From Candidatus Aenigmatarchaeota archaeon (lineage in GTDB: Archaea; Aenigmatarchaeota; Aenigmatarchaeia; QMZP01), in contig JACQOB010000066.1 of assembly GCA_016202745.1 (NCBI GenBank), positions 1 through 6,228 on the forward strand: a stretch of DNA of 6,228 bases, given 5' to 3'. Position numbers and translations under genes: made by a program. The notes beneath the pieces were generated by a model. It made no database searches, was not told the DNA's origin, and saw nothing but the letters and a program-made list of their open reading frames with translations. This document shows positions 1 through 5,257 of this stretch, piece by piece. The number at the start of each line of letters is the position of its first letter. Position 1 is the first letter of the stretch.

Positions 1-111
1 ATTGTCTTTGAGGACGCAGAGAATAATAAGCTGATTGAATCTGTTTCGAAGGAAGAGCCTGTTGATGATTTATGGGAAATAGAAATCCTTTATTACAAGC
101 AGAAAAAATGA
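1..111 (+). CDS. Unidentified protein, C-terminal fragment
   Basis: An open frame enters from the left edge in frame 1 and ends at TGA 109-111, giving the last 36 residues of a protein whose start lies outside the window. The tail is acidic (EDAENN, KEEPVDDLWE) and ends in an aromatic and lysine-rich stretch, EILYYKQKK. I see no motif that identifies a family. Support for a real gene comes from the uninterrupted frame and from the way its stop exactly abuts the stop of the convergent acylphosphatase gene, with no intergenic base between them. The stretch is too short to assign a function or to judge codon use. Confidence 0.55.
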   Translation: MVFEDAENNKLIESVSKEEPVDDLWEIEILYYKQKK

Positions 112-387
112 CTAATATTTTACTTCAAAACCCTTGAACTCGCCAGTATATTTGTACCAGCTTATTTCCATCCAGGAAACTTTTGCTCCTGAAGGGCCCT
201 TCTTGCAGGCATTAATTATCCTATCCAGCAAATATTTCTCGCCCTCAAATACAGCCTCCACCCTGCCATCCTCCAGGTTGCTCACCCAGCCCGTCAGGCC
301 GAGGGATCTTGCATTCCTGATTATGAAAGACCGGAAGCCGACGCCCTGCACGCTGCCCGAGACAACCACATGGGCTGATGCTTTCAT
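112..387 (-). CDS. acyP: Acylphosphatase
   Basis: This is a small cytosolic enzyme of 91 aa, the usual size for the family. Acylphosphatases (EC 3.6.1.7) hydrolyse the carboxyl-phosphate bond of acyl phosphates such as acetyl phosphate or carbamoyl phosphate. The signature GSVQGVGFR occupies residues 11-19 with the phosphate-binding Arg19, followed by GWVSNLEDGRVEA around residues 33-45 with the catalytic Asn37. Both essential residues are present, so the enzyme should be active. The ATG at 387-385 gives the standard short N-terminus before the first beta strand. No clear Shine-Dalgarno site precedes it; the upstream bases are A/T-rich and a leaderless or short-leader transcript is likely. 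The gene is divergent from hel308 and stop-to-stop with the fragment at 1-111. The physiological substrate in archaea is not settled. Confidence 0.95.
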   Translation of the reverse strand: MKASAHVVVSGSVQGVGFRSFIIRNARSLGLTGWVSNLEDGRVEAVFEGEKYLLDRIINACKKGPSGAKVSWMEISWYKYTGEFKGFEVKY

Positions 388-406
388 ATAACCAATAATA
401 AGATTA

Positions 407-448
407 TATCAGAACACATTAATTTACTAACTTGCATGTGTTCTGATA
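407..448. repeat. Perfect 13-bp inverted repeat
   Basis: TATCAGAACACAT (407-419) is the exact reverse complement of ATGTGTTCTGATA (436-448), separated by 16 A/T-rich bases. It lies 20-61 bp upstream of the acylphosphatase start and overlaps its only TATA-like stretch (GATATAATC on the minus strand, about 403-411). It could be a paired operator bound by a dimeric repressor, or an RNA hairpin if transcription starts further upstream. The bases next to the arms do not extend the pairing. Confidence 0.8.
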
Positions 449-455
449 GCTATCA
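444..455. promoter_or_regulatory. 12-bp palindrome, possible operator
   Basis: TGATAGCTATCA is a perfect 12-bp palindrome, the kind of two-fold symmetric site favoured by dimeric helix-turn-helix regulators. It overlaps the right arm of the 13-bp inverted repeat and sits between the divergent acylphosphatase and hel308 genes, so it could influence either. The role is inferred from symmetry and position only. Confidence 0.35.
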
Positions 456-462
456 AGCATTT

Positions 463-526
463 CCGGCTTGCAGCAATTGGAAACTGCAGGTCCGGCTATA
501 ACATAGCCGGCAGGCACTCAAGCCGG
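463..526. repeat. Nested GC-rich hairpins in intergenic region
   Basis: An outer stem pairs CCGGCTTG (463-470) with CAAGCCGG (519-526). Inside it are a hairpin of CCGGCTAT (492-499) and ATAGCCGG (503-510) with a 3-nt loop, and a weaker TGCAG/CTGCA pair (469-473 with 484-488). The 8-bp stems are perfect. The arrangement resembles a branched RNA fold, but no tRNA, C/D-box or other known RNA signature is visible, and alternative pairings exist (for example TTTCC 460-464 with GGAAA 479-483). It could be a small RNA, a long structured hel308 leader or a DNA-level element. No open reading frame of note lies here. Confidence 0.6.
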
Positions 527-543
527 CATGCGCTCAATCGCCT

Positions 544-554
544 GTTAAAATTGA
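544..554 (+). promoter_or_regulatory. Possible hel308 TATA-like element
   Basis: The A/T-rich stretch TTAAAATTGA ends about 40 bp before the hel308 ATG. A start about 26 bp downstream would leave a short leader containing the purine run GAAGGGGAT (581-589), a weak Shine-Dalgarno candidate. An alternative box is GATTTGATATTA (564-575), which would give a leaderless transcript. Both are weak matches. Confidence 0.3.
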
Positions 555-591
555 CGTTATTGCGATTTGATATTATTGTAGAAGGGGATTT

Positions 592-2781
592 ATGGATGTC
601 GTGCAGAAGGTGCTGGAGATCTCGGGGATAGAGAGCCTGAATCCAGTGCAGGAGCTGGCGCTGAAGTCCGGCTTGCTCAGCGACAGGAACATGGTTGTAG
701 CGGCGCCCACTGCTTCCGGGAAGACTGTAATAGCCGAGATTGCAGCGCTGGATGCCATAAAGAGGGGGAAGAAGGTTGTTTACATTGTGCCATTGAGGGC
801 TTTGGCTTCAGAAAAATACGAGGACTTCAGGGAAAAATACGGGCAGCTTGGGGTAAAGGTGGTGATGTCCATTGGCGACCTGGACTCATCCGACCCGTGG
901 CTGGGCAGGTATGACATAATCATCGCCACCTCGGAGAAGCTGGATTCCCTCATGCGCCACGGAATCCCTTGGCTGGATTCGATAGGCCTTGTGATAGCAG
1001 ATGAAATCCACCTGCTCGATTCGCCAAACAGGGGGCCCACCCTTGAGGTTGTGCTGACAAGGCTCAGGCAGACGTGCAACCCGAGGATACTCGCCCTGTC
1101 CGCGACAATAAGCAATTACAAAGATTTGGCTGAATGGCTTGATGCAATTCCCGTCAAATCCGATTACAGGCCAGTGCAGCTTTACATGGGGGTTGCGCAT
1201 GGGGGGAAGATTAATTTCATGCCCAGGAAGACAATGGAAGTGGACAGCGAAAACCCCATCCTGGACATGGTGAGGAAGACCATTGAGATGAAGAAGCAGA
1301 TACTCATTTTCATCTCAACCAGGAAGTCAGCTGAATCGCTGGCGGAAAAAATAGGGAAGTCAGTGAACCTCGATTCAAGGGAGCTGCACCAGCTGAATGG
1401 CTTGTCGGAAAAAATACTGCACTCCCTGGAGCACCCGACAAAGCAATGCGAGAGGCTGGCTGACTGCATCAGGACAGGCGTCGCATTCCACCATGCCGGC
1501 CTGGCAAACAGGCAGAGGAGCCTCATAGAGAAAGCGTTCAGGGATGGCGTGCTCAAGGTCATAACAGCAACTCCTACGCTGGCGGCAGGGATTAACTTGC
1601 CTGCCTTCAGGGTATTGATCCGTGATTTGAAGAGGTTCAGCTCCTTCCGCGGGATGGACTACATACCCGTCCTGGAGATACACCAGATGGCTGGCAGGGC
1701 TGGGAGGCCCAAATATGACTCATCCGGCGAGGCCATACTGATTACAAAGACCGAAGCGGAGGCCAAATACGCCTGGGAGAGGTATGTCAATGGGGAGGCT
1801 GAAATGATATACTCCAAACTGGGGGTCGAGCCTGTGCTGAGGACGCACGTGCTTTCCCTCATCGCTTCCGGCGTGACGCCATCCAGGAAAAGCCTGCTGG
1901 ACTTCTTCTTCAGGACGTTTTACGCGCACCAGTACAGGGAATTGCGCCACATCGAGACGCTCCTTGAAAGGGTGGTGGACATGCTGGAAAACTTCAAATT
2001 CATAATTGCATCAAGGGATAATGCACCCGCAAACAACCCCTTCAGGCCCGCCACGGCTTCTGCGGATTACGACCTCGCGCCGACAAAGATAGGCAGGAGG
2101 GTGTCCGAGCTGTACATAGACCCTTACACGGCTGATTACATCATCAGGAACGTCCGCAAGGCAGAGGGCTTGAAGACCAATGCCTTTGGGCTGCTGCAGC
2201 TTATCTCCAATACGGTTGAGATGAAGCCGCTGCTCTCCATCAGGCGGAACGACTTCCCGCTTGTGAATGAGCTGCTGATTGAACACGAAAAAAGCCTTTT
2301 GCAGCCTGTGCCGAATGCCTGGGACATTGAATATGACGACTTCCTGCGGTCCATGAAGACCGCGCAGATGTTCCACTCCTGGTGCAACGAATACGGGGAG
2401 AACAGGATGCTGGAGGATTTCGGGGTGACGCCCGGGGAGCTGCGCGCGAGGCTTGACAACGCTGACTGGCTGCTGTATGCCGCGCAGGAGCTGGGGCTGC
2501 TATTGGGCTATATGGACATCTTAAAAATGGTAAGAAAAACCAGGGTTAGATTGCAATATGGCGTAAAAGAAGAGCTTCTCCCGTTAATCAGGCTGAAGGG
2601 CATAGGCCGCGCCAGGGCCAGGGTGCTTTACGATATCGGCCTGAAGGGGCTGGCGGAGCTGAGGAAGGTCCCGGAGGATTCACTGGCAAGGGTTGTCGGA
2701 CACGCGGTTGCGAAGTCGGTCAAGGAGCAGCTTGGGGAGAAGGACGACCAGAAGATCATTGGCGATCATGATAATGAATAG
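592..2781 (+). CDS. hel308: Ski2-like superfamily 2 DNA helicase Hel308
   Basis: The 729-aa product is an ATP-dependent 3'-5' DNA helicase of the archaeal Hel308/Hjm family, which acts at stalled replication forks and in recombination. Motifs in order: Q-motif region LNPVQ (residues 16-20), Walker A APTASGKT (38-45), DEIH box (137-140), motif III LSATI (169-173), ILIFISTRKSAE (motif IV), VAFHHAGL (from 297), motif V TPTLAAGINLPA (327-338) and motif VI QMAGRAGRP (365-373). The middle third matches the expected winged-helix and ratchet domains. A helix-hairpin-helix is seen near 665-680 (LIRLKGIGRARARVLY), typical of Hel308 domain V. Length is normal and all catalytic motifs are intact. The ATG at 592 places the Q-motif region at its usual distance from the N-terminus. 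The purine run GAAGGGGAT upstream is a weak ribosome-binding candidate. The gene has its own intergenic regions on both sides, so it is probably transcribed alone. Confidence 0.96.
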   Translation: MDVVQKVLEISGIESLNPVQELALKSGLLSDRNMVVAAPTASGKTVIAEIAALDAIKRGKKVVYIVPLRALASEKYEDFREKYGQLGVKVVMSIGDLDSSDPWLGRYDIIIATSEKLDSLMRHGIPWLDSIGLVIADEIHLLDSPNRGPTLEVVLTRLRQTCNPRILALSATISNYKDLAEWLDAIPVKSDYRPVQLYMGVAHGGKINFMPRKTMEVDSENPILDMVRKTIEMKKQILIFISTRKSAESLAEKIGKSVNLDSRELHQLNGLSEKILHSLEHPTKQCERLADCIRTGVAFHHAGLANRQRSLIEKAFRDGVLKVITATPTLAAGINLPAFRVLIRDLKRFSSFRGMDYIPVLEIHQMAGRAGRPKYDSSGEAILITKTEAEAKYAWERYVNGEAEMIYSKLGVEPVLRTHVLSLIASGVTPSRKSLLDFFFRTFYAHQYRELRHIETLLERVVDMLENFKFIIASRDNAPANNPFRPATASADYDLAPTKIGRRVSELYIDPYTADYIIRNVRKAEGLKTNAFGLLQLISNTVEMKPLLSIRRNDFPLVNELLIEHEKSLLQPVPNAWDIEYDDFLRSMKTAQMFHSWCNEYGENRMLEDFGVTPGELRARLDNADWLLYAAQELGLLLGYMDILKMVRKTRVRLQYGVKEELLPLIRLKGIGRARARVLYDIGLKGLAELRKVPEDSLARVVGHAVAKSVKEQLGEKDDQKIIGDHDNE

Positions 2782-2800
2782 TTACCATTAGATATTTGAT

Positions 2801-2837
2801 GCCTGCGTGGACGCATACCAGCTTGTTGGACGCAGGC
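2801..2837 (+). other. Stem-loop downstream of hel308
   Basis: GCCTGCGT (2801-2808) pairs perfectly with ACGCAGGC (2830-2837) across a 21-nt loop. The 7-mer GGACGCA occurs twice (2809-2815 and 2828-2834), giving an alternative pairing partner. The structure begins 20 nt after the hel308 stop and may protect or define the mRNA 3' end. It is not followed directly by a U run. Confidence 0.5.
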
Positions 2838-2857
2838 TGATTCACAGGGGAACGTTC

Positions 2858-2880
2858 TAGTGGTTTTCCGCTACTGTTTT
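2858..2880 (+). terminator. Terminator-like hairpin and T run after hel308
   Basis: TAGTGG (2858-2863) pairs with CCGCTA (2868-2873), with one G-U pair and a TTTT loop, followed within 4 nt by TTTT (2877-2880). Archaeal RNA polymerase stops mainly at U runs, so both T tracts are plausible stop points. The second T tract runs into the TATA-like element of the next gene. Confidence 0.4.
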
Positions 2881-2887
2881 AATAATA
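2877..2887 (+). promoter_or_regulatory. TATA-like element of the DUF192 gene
   Basis: TTTTAATAATA is centred about 28 bp before the ATG at 2910. At the usual archaeal TATA-to-start distance, transcription would begin at or very near the ATG, which fits the lack of a Shine-Dalgarno sequence before this gene. A leaderless mRNA is inferred. Confidence 0.45.
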
Positions 2888-2909
2888 AGACCGCCCAAAT
2901 TGATTCTAA

Positions 2910-3263
2910 ATGATAATCAAGAATCTTTCAACAGGGAAAATAATAGCCAAGGACGTGGAGCTTGCCGACACCTACTGGAAGAGGGTGAAAGGCCTCATGT
3001 TCAGGGAGGGCGGCTCGATGCTCTTCAGGTTCAAGAAGGAGGGCTTCTATTCGGTCTGGACCCTCTTCATGAAGTTCCAGATTGACATAATTTTCCTGGA
3101 CCGGCAGAAGAAAGTCATCCAGGTGTGCGGGAACGCGAGGCCCGTTGGCCGCGGCCTGTCCACATGGAGGGTGTACAGGACGGAGAAAGAGGCAAAATAC
3201 ATACTGGAAATCCCGTCTGGCGGCAGGGCCATTGTAAGGAAAGGCGACTTGATGTCCTTCTAG
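2910..3263 (+). CDS. DUF192 family protein
   Basis: This 117-aa single-domain protein belongs to the DUF192 family, small beta-rich proteins common in archaea and bacteria with no agreed biochemical function. The family pattern is clear: KGLMFREG at residues 27-34, MLFRF at 37-41, VWTLFMKFQIDIIFLD at 49-64, and AKYILEIPSGG at 95-105 followed by the closing GD at 112-113. No signal peptide or membrane segment is present; the N-terminus (MIIKNLSTGK) starts directly with the domain, so the protein should be cytoplasmic, unlike many bacterial members that are exported. No Shine-Dalgarno site precedes the ATG, and a TATA-like box at about -28 suggests a leaderless transcript. Its TAG stop lies in a CTAG that also ends the convergent 385-aa gene. 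Confidence 0.92.
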   Translation: MIIKNLSTGKIIAKDVELADTYWKRVKGLMFREGGSMLFRFKKEGFYSVWTLFMKFQIDIIFLDRQKKVIQVCGNARPVGRGLSTWRVYRTEKEAKYILEIPSGGRAIVRKGDLMSF

Positions 3264-4417
3264 GCCGCCCGCTGCAGGCCCTCGTCGTAGAGGCTTGCCA
3301 CCCTTCTGTCCATCCTTGGGTTCCTGCCCCTTGCGGATGCGTTGAACGGGACAACCGTGGCCCCCGGTGTCGGGACGTAAAGGCCGCTGTTGGTTCTTGT
3401 GTAGCCTGTTGAAGGCATTCTCCTGCCGCCTGTCTGGCGCGCCTCCTGTTCGCCTGGTATCTGCCCCTGTTCAGGCCTTCCACGGCCCTGCGGCCCCCTG
3501 AGGTCAAACTCTATTGAATTAACGCGAGGGCTTAATGGATACGACATTCCCCTCCTGGCCGCTGCAATGCCGCGGTACTCGAACTCCGTAAGCGTTTCCA
3601 TGACGTCTACGGGAACCCCTGCAACCTGCTGCCCTATCTCAACCAGCCTCTGTATCCTGTCGTACGGTATGTCAATAAAATCATAAAGCTGGTCCCCCAG
3701 GAACCAGTAGGCCCAGTTACTGAATCCCTTTTCAGGCTTTTCATACACTTTTATCCTGTACTGTGTTCCCCTGACGCCGACATCCCTCTCTTCATCAAAC
3801 ATCTCCCTGCCGAACTGCTGGATGTACCAGACCTCGTCCCTGACAAGCCACTTCCTGAACCTGTCCGGGTCAACGAACCTGTTTTCGTAGTCGCCCCTGG
3901 AATATTTATTCAGTGTTTTTTCTGCCACTTTTCTTTCATAGAACTCCAGATCCAGGTTAATGAGGTAATTGTAGATGGACATGTTGTAATTGAGGACATA
4001 TTCTATGTTCTGCGTGAGCACTTCAGGCGTCGGGTCCACGCCACCGCGCTTCTTTATGAAGACCGGTATTTCTGCATCCCGGTATGTTACCGTGTAGATT
4101 TTTTCGATATTTGTTATCCCATGCGCCCAGCGCCTCCAGAAATCAATCTTAGGTATTGCATTAGTAATGATAGCGTCTGTGCTCTGACTACCCCATTCGT
4201 AGAGGTTCTCGCCCAGCAGTGTTTCAAGCAAATATGCCCCAGGAGCTTTCTCGCCTGTCTGATGGGCTTCCTGCCTAATTCCCCTGCCATAGTCTCTTAT
4301 AAGCCTTCCTGTTTCACGGATTGCAAAATACAGAGGCAACTTTAGCAGGTTTCCAAATTGCTTTGGCTCTATGAATGGCGGATTGACATATTTTGAAACC
4401 TTCGATTCATGCGGCAT
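3260..4417 (-). CDS. Orphan protein with Arg/Gly/Pro-rich tail
   Basis: I do not recognise this 385-aa protein. It has no signal peptide or convincing membrane segment. Residues about 20-300 look folded, mostly helical and rich in aromatic residues (DFWRRWAHG, VLNYNMSIYNYLINLDLEFY, FSNWAYWFLGDQLYDF). Residues about 305-385 are low-complexity and rich in Arg, Gly, Pro and Gln (GPQGRGRPEQGQ, QTGGRRMP), ending in a short basic possible helix (RMDRRVASLYDEGLQ). Such tails often bind nucleic acid or partner proteins, but here that is only inference. The start is well supported: AGGTGAT (4427-4421) lies 3 nt before the ATG, and its AG is part of the TAG stop of the 32-aa gene. This is the last gene of a three-gene operon and overlaps the convergent DUF192 gene by 4 bp. 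No catalytic motif is visible. Confidence 0.85.
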   Translation of the reverse strand: MPHESKVSKYVNPPFIEPKQFGNLLKLPLYFAIRETGRLIRDYGRGIRQEAHQTGEKAPGAYLLETLLGENLYEWGSQSTDAIITNAIPKIDFWRRWAHGITNIEKIYTVTYRDAEIPVFIKKRGGVDPTPEVLTQNIEYVLNYNMSIYNYLINLDLEFYERKVAEKTLNKYSRGDYENRFVDPDRFRKWLVRDEVWYIQQFGREMFDEERDVGVRGTQYRIKVYEKPEKGFSNWAYWFLGDQLYDFIDIPYDRIQRLVEIGQQVAGVPVDVMETLTEFEYRGIAAARRGMSYPLSPRVNSIEFDLRGPQGRGRPEQGQIPGEQEARQTGGRRMPSTGYTRTNSGLYVPTPGATVVPFNASARGRNPRMDRRVASLYDEGLQRAA

Positions 4418-4420
4418 ACA

Positions 4421-4427
4421 ATCACCT
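4421..4427 (-). promoter_or_regulatory. Shine-Dalgarno site of the 385-aa gene
   Basis: AGGTGAT on the minus strand matches the archaeal 16S rRNA anti-SD and sits 3 nt before the ATG at 4417. It overlaps the TAG stop (4428-4426) of the upstream 32-aa gene, so a ribosome finishing that gene would be placed at the next start. It fixes the start of the 385-aa protein. Confidence 0.8.
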
Positions 4428-4524
4428 ACAGCGGGTAAAGCGCCTTCCTTGATATCCTGTCAAGGCGCTCTATCCTCCTGAATCCTTCCTCCAATGCCTT
4501 CGCTTCGTAATCTTTTATGTCCAT
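4426..4524 (-). CDS. 32-aa microprotein of the operon
   Basis: A small reading frame of 32 codons begins at ATG 4524-4522, 4 nt after the TGA stop (4531-4529) of the 214-aa gene, and ends at TAG 4428-4426, 8 nt before the 385-aa gene. The product is charged and probably one helix: residues 3-27 alternate acidic, basic and hydrophobic positions (KDYEAKALEEGFRRIERLDR), then end in KALYPL. GTGAT (4532-4528), 3 nt before the ATG, is a Shine-Dalgarno-like site overlapping the upstream stop. The frame is open up to 4614, but that longer form would overlap the upstream gene by about 86 nt and lacks comparable start support. It could bind one of its neighbours; function is unknown. The tight fit between two genes, each start having an SD-like site, is the main evidence that it is translated. 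Confidence 0.6.
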   Translation of the reverse strand: MDIKDYEAKALEEGFRRIERLDRISRKALYPL

Positions 4525-4528
4525 AGCA

Positions 4529-5173
4529 TCACACGTCCAAGTTGAATAACTCTTCCCCTCTTTTGAATAGCCCTTTCCTTTGAGCGGAGATTGTGACATA
4601 TTCTGCACGCGCAAGGTCTTCCATGCTTGGGAGCGGGCTTTCGCTTATTGGCCCTTTGTACATCCCCAGCAGCCTTCCTATTGCCCTGCTGAAAGCCCTG
4701 TAGCCGCGCTCCCCAAGGTCCTTCTCGATGGACCTGAGATCCTCATCAAAGTCTATCTTGTGCGCGTCCCTGAGGTACTGCTTCACAGTGCTGCCGAAAC
4801 TGTCTCCCCTGTAGGAATGCGATATAAGCGCGGCTGCGTATTTCATTAGCCCGTCCTGGCTGCCCCTACCGCTCCTAAGGTGGCTTACATATCCTGCTTC
4901 ATGCAGGGCGTGCTCGTCCTCGTTCCTCGGCCTCATCAGGCATTCAACCATGAGCTCGTGGCCGAACACGTACTGTTTCAGGTATTCGGCTACGCTCTTC
5001 AGGTAACCCTTCTCTGAAGGGTCCGCCGACTCGTATACAGGGCTGAAATCAGCCACCCTTATCCTTGGGGTGCCGGTGTCAAAATCAGTGAAGCCCAGCG
5101 CTCCATCCTCTACTGAAATGCCAGGGACTTCTATGAGATCAATTTCGCCCACGCCGCCTATTATCTTTTTCAT
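4529..5173 (-). CDS. Orphan protein with degenerate zincin-like helix
   Basis: This 214-aa protein has no signal peptide or membrane segment. Its N-terminal part is beta-like (residues 4-46), followed by a long helix and a mostly helical C-terminal half. Residues 56-99 resemble a minimal zinc-peptidase core: a helix ending in FGHELMVE (70-77), then a second helix containing EHALHEAGYVSHL (87-99). The layout recalls HExxH plus a downstream Glu ligand, but the fifth position is Val76 instead of His, so a classical zinc site is absent. This could be an inactive zincin-like fold or chance. The start is ATG 5173, chosen because AGGTGA (5184-5179) lies 5 nt upstream; a GTG at 5182 in the same frame is part of that site. 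It is the first gene of the operon with the 32-aa and 385-aa genes. Confidence 0.85.
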   Translation of the reverse strand: MKKIIGGVGEIDLIEVPGISVEDGALGFTDFDTGTPRIRVADFSPVYESADPSEKGYLKSVAEYLKQYVFGHELMVECLMRPRNEDEHALHEAGYVSHLRSGRGSQDGLMKYAAALISHSYRGDSFGSTVKQYLRDAHKIDFDEDLRSIEKDLGERGYRAFSRAIGRLLGMYKGPISESPLPSMEDLARAEYVTISAQRKGLFKRGEELFNLDV

Positions 5174-5237
5174 ATTTGTCACCTAATAATAGTTACACTT
5201 ACATGCTTATAAAGCTTTCCATGCGTCGCTTTGTGCT
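5171..5237 (-). promoter_or_regulatory. Promoter/leader module of the three-gene operon
   Basis: In transcription order this holds AGCACA (5237-5232), a TATA box CTTTATA (5214-5208), GTAACTATTAT (5196-5186), the Shine-Dalgarno site AGGTGA (5184-5179) and the ATG (5173-5171). The TATA centre lies about 38 bp before the ATG, giving a leader of roughly 12 nt that includes the SD. The module matches the one before the glycosyltransferase at about 50 of 67 positions with no gaps, and the signal elements are the parts conserved best. Confidence 0.75.
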
Positions 5238-5252
5238 CTCTTAAGCTTTATA
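5208..5252. repeat. Inverted TATA-box pair
   Basis: TATAAAGCTT (5208-5217) and AAGCTTTATA (5243-5252) are exact 10-bp inverted copies. Each contains a TATA box, pointing away from the other: the left one drives the operon on the minus strand, while the right one faces + into the 3' end of the glycosyltransferase gene. Confidence 0.65.
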
Positions 5253-5254
5253 TA
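5246..5254 (+). promoter_or_regulatory. Possible antisense TATA box
   Basis: CTTTATATA reads on the + strand and is identical to the glycosyltransferase TATA box; the shared identity is 14 bp (TAAGCTTTATATAC, 5242-5255 here and the complement of 6180-6193 there). It would start a transcript about 26 bp downstream, antisense to the end of the glycosyltransferase gene, where no good + strand gene exists. It may be a relic or mirror part of the operon promoter. Confidence 0.35.
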
Positions 5255-5257
5255 CCC

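Noticed and set aside
463..540. tRNA or C/D-box RNA in the hairpin-rich intergenic region
   Set aside because: No T-loop GGTTCAAAT-like sequence, no cloverleaf arms of correct size, and no RTGATGA box C paired with a CTGA box D.
388..591. CRISPR array or leader, suggested by repeated CCGGCTT/AAGCCGG words
   Set aside because: The words are short, alternate in orientation and are explained as stem arms; there are no regular direct repeats or spacers.
2011..2376. Long minus-strand open frames inside hel308
   Set aside because: They are shadows of a clearly conserved helicase on the other strand and show no recognisable protein features.
2774..2785. AATAGTTAC at the hel308 stop, resembling the GTAACTATT element of the promoter modules
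   Set aside because: The match is only 8-9 bp, includes the hel308 stop codon and has no TATA box or AGCACA element at the matching distance.
3115..3507. 130-aa minus-strand frame spanning the DUF192 end and the 385-aa gene tail
   Set aside because: Its arginine-rich composition is what an alternative frame of GC-rich sequence produces, and it crosses two better supported genes.
4525..4614. N-terminal extension of the small frame to an ATG at 4614 (62 aa)
   Set aside because: It overlaps the 214-aa gene by about 86 nt in another frame, while the ATG at 4524 has an SD-like site and the spacing typical of this operon.
4862..4964. Calling the 214-aa protein an active zinc metallopeptidase
   Set aside because: The HExxH motif is incomplete (HELMV), so activity cannot be claimed from sequence.
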